Part shown: one piece after another, positions 1-9,356 of the stretch
Position numbering within the stretch: position 1 is the stretch's first letter
Layout: every line of letters begins with the position of its first letter
Source of the DNA: Sclerurus mexicanus
Taxonomy: Eukaryota > Chordata > Aves > Passeriformes > Furnariidae
Assembly (NCBI GenBank): GCA_013396755.1
Contig: VWZF01006730.1
Location: forward strand, 2,288,358-2,352,357
Length of the DNA stretch: 64,000 bases
Direction: 5' to 3'
Position numbers and translations under genes: made by a program
Notes under the pieces: generated by a model
What the model was told of the DNA's origin: nothing
The model's database searches: none
What the model saw: only the letters and a program-made list of their open reading frames with translations

Positions 1-402
1 CTTGAGGGGAAGCCATGTTAGGAGCAGCTGAGGGCACTTGGTCTGTTCAGCCTGGAGAAGAGAAGACTGAGGGAAGATCTCACTGCACTTACAACTTTCT
101 TGTGAGGCGAAGAGGAGGGGCAGATATTGATCTCTTCTCTGTGATGACCCTAAAGTTGTGTCAGGGTAGGTTTAGGTTGGATATTAGAGAAAGGTTCTTC
201 CCCCACAGGGTGGTTGGGCACTGAAACAGGCTCCTGAGGGAAGTGGTCACAGCACCAAGCCTGACAGAGTTCAAGAAGAGTTTGGATGATACTCTCAGAC
301 ACATGGTGTGACTCTTGGGAATGGTTCTGTGCAGGGATAAGTTGGACTTGATGTTCCTTGTGGGTCCCTTTCAGCTCAGCATATTCTGTGATTCTGTGAT
401 TC
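1..402 (+). mobile_element. CR1 LINE, 3' end, cut by window edge
   Basis: This is the last part of an avian CR1 non-LTR retrotransposon: the end of the reverse-transcriptase reading frame and the 3' untranslated tail. Familiar CR1 phrases can be read: 'ttcagcctggagaagagaag' at 47, 'ggttggatatta' near 174, 'ggtcacagcaccaagcctga' near 246, and 'gtgggtccctttcagctcag' near 360. It ends in the diagnostic tandem octamer 'attctgtgattctgtgattc' near 382-401. The element continues beyond the left edge, so its true 5' truncation point is not visible. The open frame at 15-224 is a shadow of decayed CR1 sequence and not a gene. Confidence 0.93.
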
Positions 403-2142
403 CTGATTAGTGTGTCTGATAAGTCCTCCACTAAACGACCATCTTAGATTCTCATTTAATTCTTTTTTCAACTCATTTCCAAGAGGTGTATGACAACTTA
501 TTTATTATAAACATTCAAGACTATTTAAAAGTACATAAGGCAATACATTTCAATATTCCTTTGTTTCTTAAGGAGATTCAATAGTCAGAATCTATCACTC
601 TATATTGGTTTAAAACTACCGCAAGGTCTTTTAGTTCCTTTAGTGTTTATTGCATCTGTATTTAATAGTGAAATTGTCTCTTAAGGGCCAAGCAACACAA
701 TAGACGCAGCGTTTTCTGAAGGTTAATTGTGAAAACCAATAGAATTTGCTACTATGATTTTTAACATCAAAGCTTAAATTAAAGAAACAACAGTCCCATC
801 TTGTTACCTACAATTGTGCATTCATTCTGTTTCCCCACGTATTTATTGTGACGAGACATAGAAATAAAGAAGAGAAAAAGAAAGCTTAATGGCTTGGGTT
901 GGAGGAAAGGAGCTGCCAGATTTCAGACCAGACTAAATTCAGTAAGCTGATGCAGTGCCCACTTTACTGTGTTATATAACTGACCCAGGTCACCTTGCCT
1001 GTAGCAGTTCAAAAGGAAATGTTAAAGGATGTGCACATTTATGAAAGAAACTGAATGTGACTAGACTTTGCACTAAATGTGGGTTGATATCTACTATGCA
1101 GATGATTACAGATGCTTCATATGTGTTTAAATGGTTAGCTTAGGCTATTTTTTTCAATATTTTGAAATATGCATATATATATATTTTCAAATCACTTCTA
1201 ATTGACATATACCATTAATATTAGAATTCAGTATGGAGAACACCAGGCTTGCAGCAATCATGTAAGCTCCAGAACTGAAAGCAACATAGCCATGGCAAGG
1301 CAACTAAATGGCACAGGCATGGATGTACAGTGTTCTGGGTTTGTCACTTGGAAGCCCTGAGCTCCTACCTGTGCACAAGGATTCACTAGGCTATATAATG
1401 CATCAGCTAACTTAGCCTTTCTGCCCTGTGTTACATGGAAAATACAACTTGGGCCCTTAAGCTTCAAAATTAATGCAGCTGTACAGAGGCTGGTGAGATT
1501 GTGGCACAGTGGAGATATGGGTTATTCTCAGGAAACATGATTACTCAGTGGTACAAAAACAGCTATGGCCATGGTCCCTTTGGATTTTTTTCAGCCATGT
1601 ATCTATACTTCTCTAAATCACCTTGGTGTTTCTGGATGTAGGTAGCAATTTGCCAAGATTTCTAAAACCATGTCAGCCTTGGTAAAATACAAATCAAATC
1701 AAAACAAAAAATTCACAATATACCAACATATTTAGCACATTTGAAAGGAAAGTCAAGCTCTTTTGTAAGCCACCACATCAGAAATAAACCTGGTTGTTAT
1801 TTTCTCAAATAATCCCCTCACCTTATATTCAAAGGTTGTTTGTAGGCTTAAGATGTTAATGTTAACATAATTTCCTGAGGTTATTAAGATTTCTGAGCTC
1901 AGTCTTTTGTGATTGAATCTTGCAGAGCTCTGTGTTTGTAACGGGGACCAGATTCCCAAAAGACCTGGGCTTCTTGTTCTCAACCAAAGGCCAATGACTT
2001 ATTTCAAAAAATCTGACCATGAATACTCTATAAATCTGAGATTTTACCATATTTTTAATTTTCTTGTAAAATGTTTAATTTAGGCTAAATAATATAAGAC
2101 CATATGAAAATCTGACAGAGGAGTTAGGAAAGCTGAAGGTTA
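403..2142. other. Unassigned AT-rich sequence
   Basis: I see no gene or recognisable repeat here apart from a short (AT)n run at 1173-1185. Open frames are short and look random. Confidence 0.6.
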
Positions 2143-2205
2143 ATCACAGAATATGCTGAGTTGGAAAGGACCCACTGGATCACTGCTCTGAGCCGACCCT
2201 GACAT
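2143..2205 (-). mobile_element. CR1 LINE, very short 3' terminal fragment
   Basis: The stretch 'atcacagaatatgctgagtt' followed by 'ggaaaggacccactggatca' is the reverse complement of a CR1 3' tail of the same type as the one at the left edge. Homology fades by about 2205, so this is a heavily 5'-truncated copy, which is the usual CR1 insertion form. A pyrimidine microsatellite starts almost immediately after it. Confidence 0.75.
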
Positions 2206-2225
2206 TTTCAAGTTTATTTGGGTTG

Positions 2226-2280
2226 CCTGCTTCCTTCCTTTCTTCCTTCTCTTCCTTCCATTTGTTACTTCTCTCCTTCC
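2226..2280. repeat. CCTT/CTTC pyrimidine microsatellite
   Basis: An imperfect, almost pure pyrimidine run on the plus strand, built from cttc, cctt and tccat units. Confidence 0.8.
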
Positions 2281-2465
2281 ATATTGTGGGAGTCAGGAAG
2301 AATGCTGTATATTTGTGAGAGTGACTTGCTTGCTTATCTTTGTCAACTGTAGTCTTGGGAGAGAAGGTCAAGCGGTGGTGAGTGGAGAGTAATTGTAAAG
2401 AAAGACATGTTACAGAATAGGAACTCTTCAATCCAACAGATAAGTAAAGAAGAGTTATATCCATT

Positions 2466-2510
2466 AAAAGAAAATAAAAACCAAACAAAAAAACAACAAA
2501 CAAAAAAACC
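2466..2510. repeat. A-rich simple repeat (AAAAC/AAAC)
   Basis: An A-rich run with scattered C ('aaaaaaacaacaaacaaaaa'). A similar run lies at 30630-30665. It could be a decayed poly-A tail, but I see no recognisable retrocopy body on its 5' side. Confidence 0.65.
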
Positions 2511-2618
2511 CTAGAAGATATGTGAGATATTAAAACTCAAAATAGCACTTAACACATTCAGATAGCAAAGCAAACATCTAGTATTTTAATAAGATTTCAT
2601 CAGAACAGTAATAAATTG

Positions 2619-2880
2619 CAGACAACACCAAGTTGAGCATGAGTGTTGATCTTCTTGATGGTACACAGGCTCTACAGAGGACTTGGGACAGGCTAAATCT
2701 GTGGGCTGAGGCCAGTTGCTTGGGTTTCAACAAGCCAAAGTGCTGGGTCCTGCACTTGTGTTACAATAACCCTGTAAAACACTACAGAATTGGGGCAGAG
2801 TAACTGGAAAGCTGCTTGGCAGAAAAGGACCTGGGAGTGCTGGTTGACAGTGGCTGAACATGAGCCAGCAGTGTGCCCAG
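2619..2880 (+). mobile_element. CR1 LINE, internal fragment (end of RT domain)
   Basis: A decayed piece of the CR1 ORF2 region just downstream of the reverse-transcriptase active site. Plus-strand words match CR1: 'gacaacaccaagttgagcat' (ADDTK region), 'gggacaggct' (RDLDRL region), 'ttcaacaagccaaagtgctg' (FNKAKC region), 'ggacctgggagtgctggttg' (KDLGVLVD) and 'aacatgagccagcagtgtgc' (NMSQQC). No frame stays open. Both ends are abrupt and the 3' octamer is absent, so this is a piece from the middle of an old insertion and not a normal 5'-truncated copy. Confidence 0.88.
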
Positions 2881-4053
2881 TGAAATTTTCTTCCTTAAAG
2901 TCTTTGTTATATTTTTAATAAAGCTGAATTTATAATGCCTATAAAAGAAAAGATCTGATTTAGGGATCTAAGAAATTAAAACTTTTACTCAATTGTGTCC
3001 TATGAGAAAACAAATCTGTCACAGTGAGTGATCCAATCAGTTTGTGAGAACAAAATGTTATCACTGAGGACACAATAGCATTATTTTCATTTCAGATCTT
3101 TATGGTCATTAGTTTTGAAGTGTCTACTGAATTTAACTGGGAGAATTATTTTGGCTTATTTTGACTTTGGAAGAGTGCCAGTCAATCAAATATTGGACTT
3201 AGCAGAACAGTGTTAGTTGTTCTATACAGGGTCACTGGTACCTCTGTGGATAATCTAATTATCATTGAGTTAAGACTCCAGGACTACAGAAAGATTTCTG
3301 TTTCCCTTTTTGATGACTGATTTGATGTCGCTATCTCTTTTCCTGAGCACTTTGAGCTCAGTATTGCTGTAAATGCATTCTCCCAACTCCCAAACAGATA
3401 AGCAAAGGTAAAGCACCTAGGCAACAAATTCAGAGTATTTCTTTGAATGCATGAGATGTGCCTTATGCTTTAGCTGATTGCTTGTTTCAGGATATGTTGA
3501 CTGTATTTTAGGTGCATTTTATTTGTGGTGTGAAAGCTATATCAGCTATACTTCAATAGAATACCAACCAGAATATTTTACCAATGTCAAAAAAACTTTT
3601 CTAATGCATAATATAGATTTAGTGTGTTATAGATATTGTACTTTGGACTGCACATGCAAAATTTGAAGCACTGTAGTCTGAAATGTATAAGCCTCAGAAA
3701 ACAGACCCGTCCAACCAACAGTAAAGACTACACCTGAGAAATAATACAGTTGACTTCAAAACTGCACAAAATTAGATAGTATACAGGAAAAAATCTCAAC
3801 ATTATTACTTCTGTGATAGAAAAAACCTATCAATTTTTCAAGGTCACTTTCCTCTTGGATTCTTTTAAGTGGGCAACTCTTGCTTTGTGACAAGCCTGAA
3901 GAGCATGCTAACATGGTATGACTATGTTATGAGACAGACTGAAAAAGAGTTCTGCAGAGTAATTACAGCCACAATGTATAAGGGATCAAAACAAAAGAGG
4001 GCTTTATTAAAAAAATGGAGATAGCTGATGACCTTTCTCTTTCCTCTTCGCAG
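2881..4053. other. Unassigned AT-rich sequence
   Basis: No gene or recognisable repeat seen. The last 30 bases form a good plus-strand splice-acceptor context, described under the next feature. Confidence 0.55.
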
Positions 4054-4265
4054 GTTTGTTGCCCAGCTGTCTCCAACCACAATTTTGGTTTGAGTGTAAA
4101 TTATCGGTGGTTCACTTTACAAGAGATTAAGTTTACTCCCAAGAAAAGCGAGATGTGTAGAATGCCTCTGGAGGGGGTCACCTAATAGAGGAAGCAGCTT
4201 ATAAAAGGAAGACAGCATTTTATAACCACAACTCTGAAAAATAAATATATATGGTAGTATGAGTG
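4054..4265 (+). other. Weak candidate terminal exon (acceptor, 43-codon frame, AATAAA)
   Basis: A textbook acceptor context (pyrimidine run 4032-4050, CAG ending at 4053) is followed by a frame open for 43 codons (4054-4182) that starts VCCPAVSNHNFG and ends MCRMPLEGVT. It is closed by back-to-back TAA and TAG stops. AATAAA follows at 4240-4245. The order acceptor, frame, stop, poly-A signal is that of a short last exon. A 43-codon frame is within chance expectation, and I recognise no protein family. No partner exon was found upstream. The likelier reading is coincidence. Confidence 0.15.
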
Positions 4266-6000
4266 AAGCTTTAATAGGTTAGGTAATCCTGTGTCTCTGA
4301 TGTTACATTTCTAGACTTTCCAGCCAACAATTCTGAGGAAAAAACCCACTCTGTTGCATAAGACATGGCCTTCATCATAACCGTATAAGTGAGGAGGAAA
4401 AATTCCTTCAGAAATCTGAAGCTGAGTGAACTTTAAGGAGGGAACTGTGCATCCTGCCTTGAACTCCCTAGTGATAATATGTAATAGGGCAATGATCACC
4501 AAAGACCTGATTTTATTTCTTAAATTAAATCTTATGATGCCATGTGAAGCACTCCAAAGTGCTAAGAAATGCTGATGTGTGGTGTGTTAAATGTGTACAT
4601 GGAATACTTGGTCAAAATTCGATTTCTGATTCTACATATCAAAATTAAGTTAACATATCAAAACATTCAGATATTCTGTGATATATTTAGACCGGAATAT
4701 CCATAGACAAAAAGACCCCAAATCAGAGACTTGTTTTTTGAATCTCTGGTCTATAGGTTTCATGTTGTTTTCTGACTTTCATTCAAACTCTGTGGCTGAA
4801 TATTTACCCAGTAAATCTGAGAACTGTTTTTGACACTCTCTGTGTGAAGTGGCACCTACTGACAATTCCTATATCATATGCACAATATGATGCTAAGTTC
4901 CTTGTAAATACTCTTTAAGGCTTATATTGCCTGTTACTTCATATTCTTAAGTCTCTTGAAATCATTTTTTGCCTTCCATTTTGATCCTGCACAATAAATT
5001 CTGGTTACTGTTTTATGCTTTTTCTTTATGTGGCTGATGGTTTCAACAATTACGGTTTAATTGTTAAATTTAAATATGAAGTATCTTTGCCTCTGTTCCT
5101 CAAATCTAATTATAATTCAACATGTGGTTGAAAATGAAAGCTATAATGCCCCAAGTGTAAAACAGATAAAGAAATAAGAACACTGAAGTAATTTAGGTTA
5201 AGCAATTTTTATATAAGCACTTTGCAGTGACTTGAGTTGTGCTTTTGTGCACATCCTTTGTGATGCTAGTAATTGTGCTGTGAGACCATAATGGATTTAC
5301 CCAATAACTAAACCACCACATTCTAAAGAAAAAGCATAAGACTTTAAAAAGAAAAAGGGTACTTTTTAAGCCATTATGAGAAAAAGCAATGCTGTCAATG
5401 CATTAAGGGTCCTGCAGTAGAAGTAAATTTTAAAGTACCACATGTATTTCTGGGCCTAATTCATTTAAGAAGTGTGCCTGATGAAAAGAAGATGATCATT
5501 AGGTTTCTGCTCCATGGCCCATGGAAATTCTGCAGTGTTTCCTGAATATGCAGCCTATTCTCTACAGACTCATCCCACACATTAATGTCCTAGTTATTTA
5601 CTCAACATTTGTAATGCTAGGTAAGATACAGCAAACCATTAATCAAAGATGTCTTTCATGCTTAGTGTAATGCAGATCTATCTTGAGTTTAATCTGTTAA
5701 ACTTCACAGAGAATTCTTGTTTTTTCCTTTAAAGTCTGTGAAGGAGAAAAAGTTTAGTAAGTTTTTTAGATGCACAATAGGAAATTTTCATAGCTGTAGG
5801 TGTACATGCAGCTAAAATGGAGTAAGTGTTTGTTAGTCGTCTGTCTGTTCCACAATGCTATAAACAGACATTCTAGGAGGTAAACCCCCAATCTGAACTT
5901 ATTCCTTCATAATTTCTTTTTACCATACGAGAAAAAATTTAACCGTCTCATTCTGTCTCTCTTTCATACCTTCAATACAGAGCTTTAGAGATTGAGATGG
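4266..6000. other. Unassigned AT-rich sequence
   Basis: Nothing recognisable seen on either strand. Confidence 0.55.
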
Positions 6001-6160
6001 TGTGCTGGTTTAAAGGTAAACCAGCAGGAGAAATGGACCCACCACAAGAGAGATTATAAATCAGGATTACAATTTAATGAAAGNATGATTTCTATCAGAG
6101 TATCTGCAGAAGGGGGAGAAGAGAAAAAAAAAGATGGATTTGAAATTAAGAAACTAATGA
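6001..6160 (+). mobile_element. Possible LTR fragment of an endogenous retrovirus
   Basis: The segment starts TGTGCTGGTTTAAAGG, with the TG expected at an LTR 5' end. Inside its first 25 bases is a perfect 8-bp inverted repeat, gctggttt (6004-6011) and aaaccagc (6018-6025). The following words 'ccagcaggagaaatggaccc' and 'accacaagagagattataaa' resemble LTRs I associate with songbird ERVs. The right end cannot be placed and no matching CA end or target duplication was found. The only ambiguous base of the window (n) lies at 6084. The family assignment is from memory. Confidence 0.35.
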
Positions 6161-6559
6161 GCATTTTAATTTTGGACACAAATGCAGCTGGAATGCTTGC
6201 AGCTCTGTCTGAGAATGGATGATGAATGACTTGAGAGTTTATGGATAAGGATTATCAGATGAACCACCATGGATGGTGTTGTGATGTCTCTTACAGACTG
6301 TCTGATCAAAGAAAAAGTTTACAAAGACTTCAGTTCATTTGAAGAAGGATTATATTCAGTGGCCTTGGTTATTAGAAGTGTCTTCTACCACTCTGATATC
6401 TCTGGAGGGACAACATAGCAAAACACAAGTGATCCAGGAAATTTCTGGAGTACATTACTGGCCAGACAGCACAGGTGATCAAGGATCTGAAAAAAGGCAG
6501 ATGTTCTACTTGACCTTGCACTTACAAAACAAGGATAAACTGACCTTAGGATGGAGGAG
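6161..6559. other. Unassigned stretch between LTR-like piece and CR1
   Basis: It may belong to the LTR-like element on its left or to a very decayed 5' part of the CR1 on its right. The long open frame beginning at 6339 enters the CR1 without a break, but its first 75 or so residues do not read as CR1 to me. Confidence 0.4.
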
Positions 6560-7672
6560 GCCAAGGGAGAGGGGTGCAAAGCCACTTTTAGTTAACTTTG
6601 ACAAGTCATGGCAAACTGGGGAGGTTTCCAAGGATCAGAAGAAAGCAAATGTCACTTCTATTTTCAAGAAGGTAAAAAATGAGGTTCAGGAGATCTACAG
6701 ACTTGTCACCCTCACCTTAACCTCTTCAAAAGTGATGGAGCAAATAATCCTGGAAAACATTTCCAAACATATGAAAGATGAGGAGGTGATTGGGTAGAGC
6801 CAGCATAGATTCATGAAGAGGAAATTATGTTTAATGAATTGGATTGTTCTCTCTGATGAGATAACTGGTGTGACGAAAGATAGAAGAGCATCTGATTCTT
6901 GTTTATCTCAACTTTAGAAGGATTTTGTTGCAGTGTCCCATAAAACTGTCATAGAGAAAATTCTGGATATGTGGACAAAGATTGAGATTGACTGCAAACT
7001 GGACTGAAATGATTGTGATCAATAGCATGAAGTTCAGCTGCTTGAACTTACTTTTTACCAGTAATAACTCAGTACCACTGGAAGCCAGTTAGTAGGTCTG
7101 TACCCAAGGTGTCATTACTGGGCCTTACACTGTTTCACATCTTCATTAATAACCTGGATGATAGGAGAGAGTCCACTCTCATTAACTTTGCTGTAATGCA
7201 AAACTGGGAGGAGTGGCTGGTGTGTCACAGTGTTGTGTTGTCATTAAGGTGATTCACTCAACATGGCTGGAGAAAGGACCCACATTAGTGCAGGTTGGGG
7301 GGCAATCAGCTGGAAAGCAGCCTTACAGCAAATGACCTGAGGGTTCTGGTGGACAAGTTGAACCCAAGCAAGTGATATGCCCCGACAGAAAGAGGCAAGC
7401 AACACCCTTAGTTGCATTACAAAGAATGTTGCCTGCAGATTGAGGGAGATGATCCTTCTCCTCTGCTTAGCACTGCTGAGACACACCTGGACAGCTGTGC
7501 CCAGTTCTTGGTTCCCCAGTATAAGAAAAAGAGGAACATATTGGAGCATGACCAGCAAAGGACCATGAAGATAATAAGGACTTGGAGATTAAGGTGATTA
7601 AGATGATTAAGGATTGAGACAACAAAGAGAGGTCTTGGAATATTTAGCCCTGAAAAAGCCCAGGGGGAATGT
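6560..7672 (+). mobile_element. CR1 LINE, decayed reverse-transcriptase segment
   Basis: About 1.1 kb of a CR1 ORF2, the reverse transcriptase that copies CR1 RNA at the target site. In order one reads AKPLLVNFDKSWQTGEVS (6578-6631), KVMEQIILENISKHMKD (6730-6780), an HGFTKGKSC-like stretch near 6808, the DLDD-like 'aacctggatgata' near 7150 and the FADDTKLGG region at 7180-7212. In the last of these the active site reads 'tttgctgtaatgcaaaactg', with a single-base deletion that breaks the frame at the catalytic aspartates. KAFQLENDLRVLVDKL-like sequence and a TRPHLEYC-like segment follow, ending near 'agccctgaaaaagcccaggg' (7646-7665). The 3' tail is missing. Stops and frameshifts are scattered, so it is a long-dead copy. 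Confidence 0.88.
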
Positions 7673-8785
7673 TGTAAATGCTTTAAATTGCTGTAATTGA
7701 TGCTTCACCAGAAACAACTAATATGTAACACTTCAAGCTCCTGTATAGACTGATATTTCAAACACAAAGAAGAAAAGATACATGGGTTCAAATCACACCA
7801 CAATGGACATGGGTTTGAACCTGTGTTTTCTACAAATTGCACTGGAAAAAGGCCAGAAGTAGAGAAAAGGAGAAGATAGAAGATGTTTACGGTGAAATGA
7901 ATGCTGGCTGGTTCTGTTGTCAGGGCTGGCAAAGAGAGTTGGTGGAGAGTTGGCTGAAAATGTATGCTTTTACACGGTTGGAAACTTTGTGGTCCGAGTC
8001 TGGTGGGTGTATGGTGGTAGAATTACCAACTCCAAGACAGGAGGCATGATCCTGTGAAAGGTTTAACCGCAGGAGGGAGCTGAGTGGAATTAGCACTTTT
8101 ACAGCTGCTTTTGGATCTGTTTGTGTATTTAGTAGTGTATTTGACTGAGTGACTGAAGTACTTCAGCACAGCTTCAAAAAATGTGTTTGTGGATCATGAT
8201 TGGTCCACAGCCTTTGACTTCATGCTAAATTTCTAAGCCTTATTAGAAATGGTTTGTAGCTAACAGGAGCTACAAAGTAACTGGCTCTCATTTAAATGGC
8301 ACCACTTGGATAGGTGCTGAGGCTGGGCTTATGCGCCTTGAGAGCTGGACATCTTCGCCCTTTCTATGTCTTTTTGAAGCTAGAACCTAAGATTTCTCAT
8401 ATATATGAACACCTAAATATATACACTCATTTTCCTGATTATTGGATCTATGGCACTATTTTCCTCTTCTGAATCAGTACTAACTTCTGTACCAGTATTA
8501 AATTCTGCTTCTTCAGTTATTTTCATCATAGCCTTCACACACAATAATGTCTTGATCAAACAAATCCCCCTGGAAAGAGCATTATCTATCCTTGTTGGGC
8601 TGTTGCAGCTTGATTCTAATTTGGTGATTTTAAGGAGCTACCTTCCCTCTGCTCCCTGGAGAACTCCCATCCCCTGCTGTTGAGGAAAGTGTATTCCATG
8701 TAATCAGAACCTCCATCCCTATCAGGTCTGACAAACAGTCTGTTTGTGGTCTCCCCAAGGCTGGCAGCAGGGAAAACAACAAGGA
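7673..8785. other. Unassigned sequence, somewhat GC-richer than flanks
   Basis: No repeat family or gene recognised. The stretch 7840-8050 carries a 70-codon plus-strand frame with no motif I know. Confidence 0.5.
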
Positions 8786-8787
8786 GA

Positions 8788-9356
8788 ACTTCAAATTGTA
8801 AGATGTAATTTTATTAAAAGCATTATTTGCAAGTTGCATGCATAAACTATATTAAAAAAAATCCCAAGAAATATATTTGCATTTTTTAGTGATAAAACTC
8901 TAATTTGTGAGATTACTATCTCATTCTTCATTAGTCTGAGCCCTGAATATAACAGTTAATTTCTATGTTGCTGATAAATTTATTTCCAGTCAATTTGAGC
9001 CTTGAAGAGATACTGCTTTCATCAGTTTGACTGCCGTGTTCTTTTTTTTTTCAATCTTCCTTTACATTCCTCTCTGCAAAACTATTTTTTTGTAAAATCC
9101 TTCCTTTTTTCTTATTTTTGTCACTAGGCTCTTGACCACTCTTTCCACCTGACCAGATTGCATAACCTTCCCTCTCCTGTGCTGAAATACCTAATGCATC
9201 TTGATTTTCCAGGTCAGCACTCATTCTTTTGCCACTATAGTCTAAATTCTCTTCCAAAGGCAATTGTTCAACTATTTGTTGAGCTTCATTGCCAAACTTT
9301 TTCCACTTTTCCCAAAACCCATCTAATTCTTTAAATTCATTCTTCTTTCACGTGGC
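8788..9356 (-). other. Candidate 3'-terminal exon, possibly pseudogenic
   Basis: On the minus strand a long pyrimidine run (9363-9390 in plus coordinates) leads to TTACCCCAG, an excellent acceptor with the exon beginning at 9356. In the frame continuing from 9356 there is an immediate TGA (9350-9348), then 98 open codons (9347-9054) and a TGA at 9053-9051. The frame begins KKNEFKELDGFWEKWKKFG, then reads as a charged, amphipathic sequence and a lysine-rich C-terminus ending VKED. Its first ATG is at 9224-9222. The tail after the stop holds AATAAA at 8984-8979 and again at 8815-8810. The second is followed by a T/GT-rich stretch, as at a real cleavage site. I recognise no protein family. The early TGA argues for a pseudoexon, for use of a later AG at 9346-9345, or for chance. 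No partner exon was found. Confidence 0.35.

Noticed and set aside
4196..4205. TATA-like ttataaaagg as a promoter
   Set aside because: It is isolated in AT-rich DNA without other core elements or a downstream gene.
6339..6797. 152-codon frame as a gene
   Set aside because: Its second half is decayed CR1 reverse transcriptase (AKPLLVNFDKSW, KVMEQIILENISKHMKD); the frame closes inside the domain.
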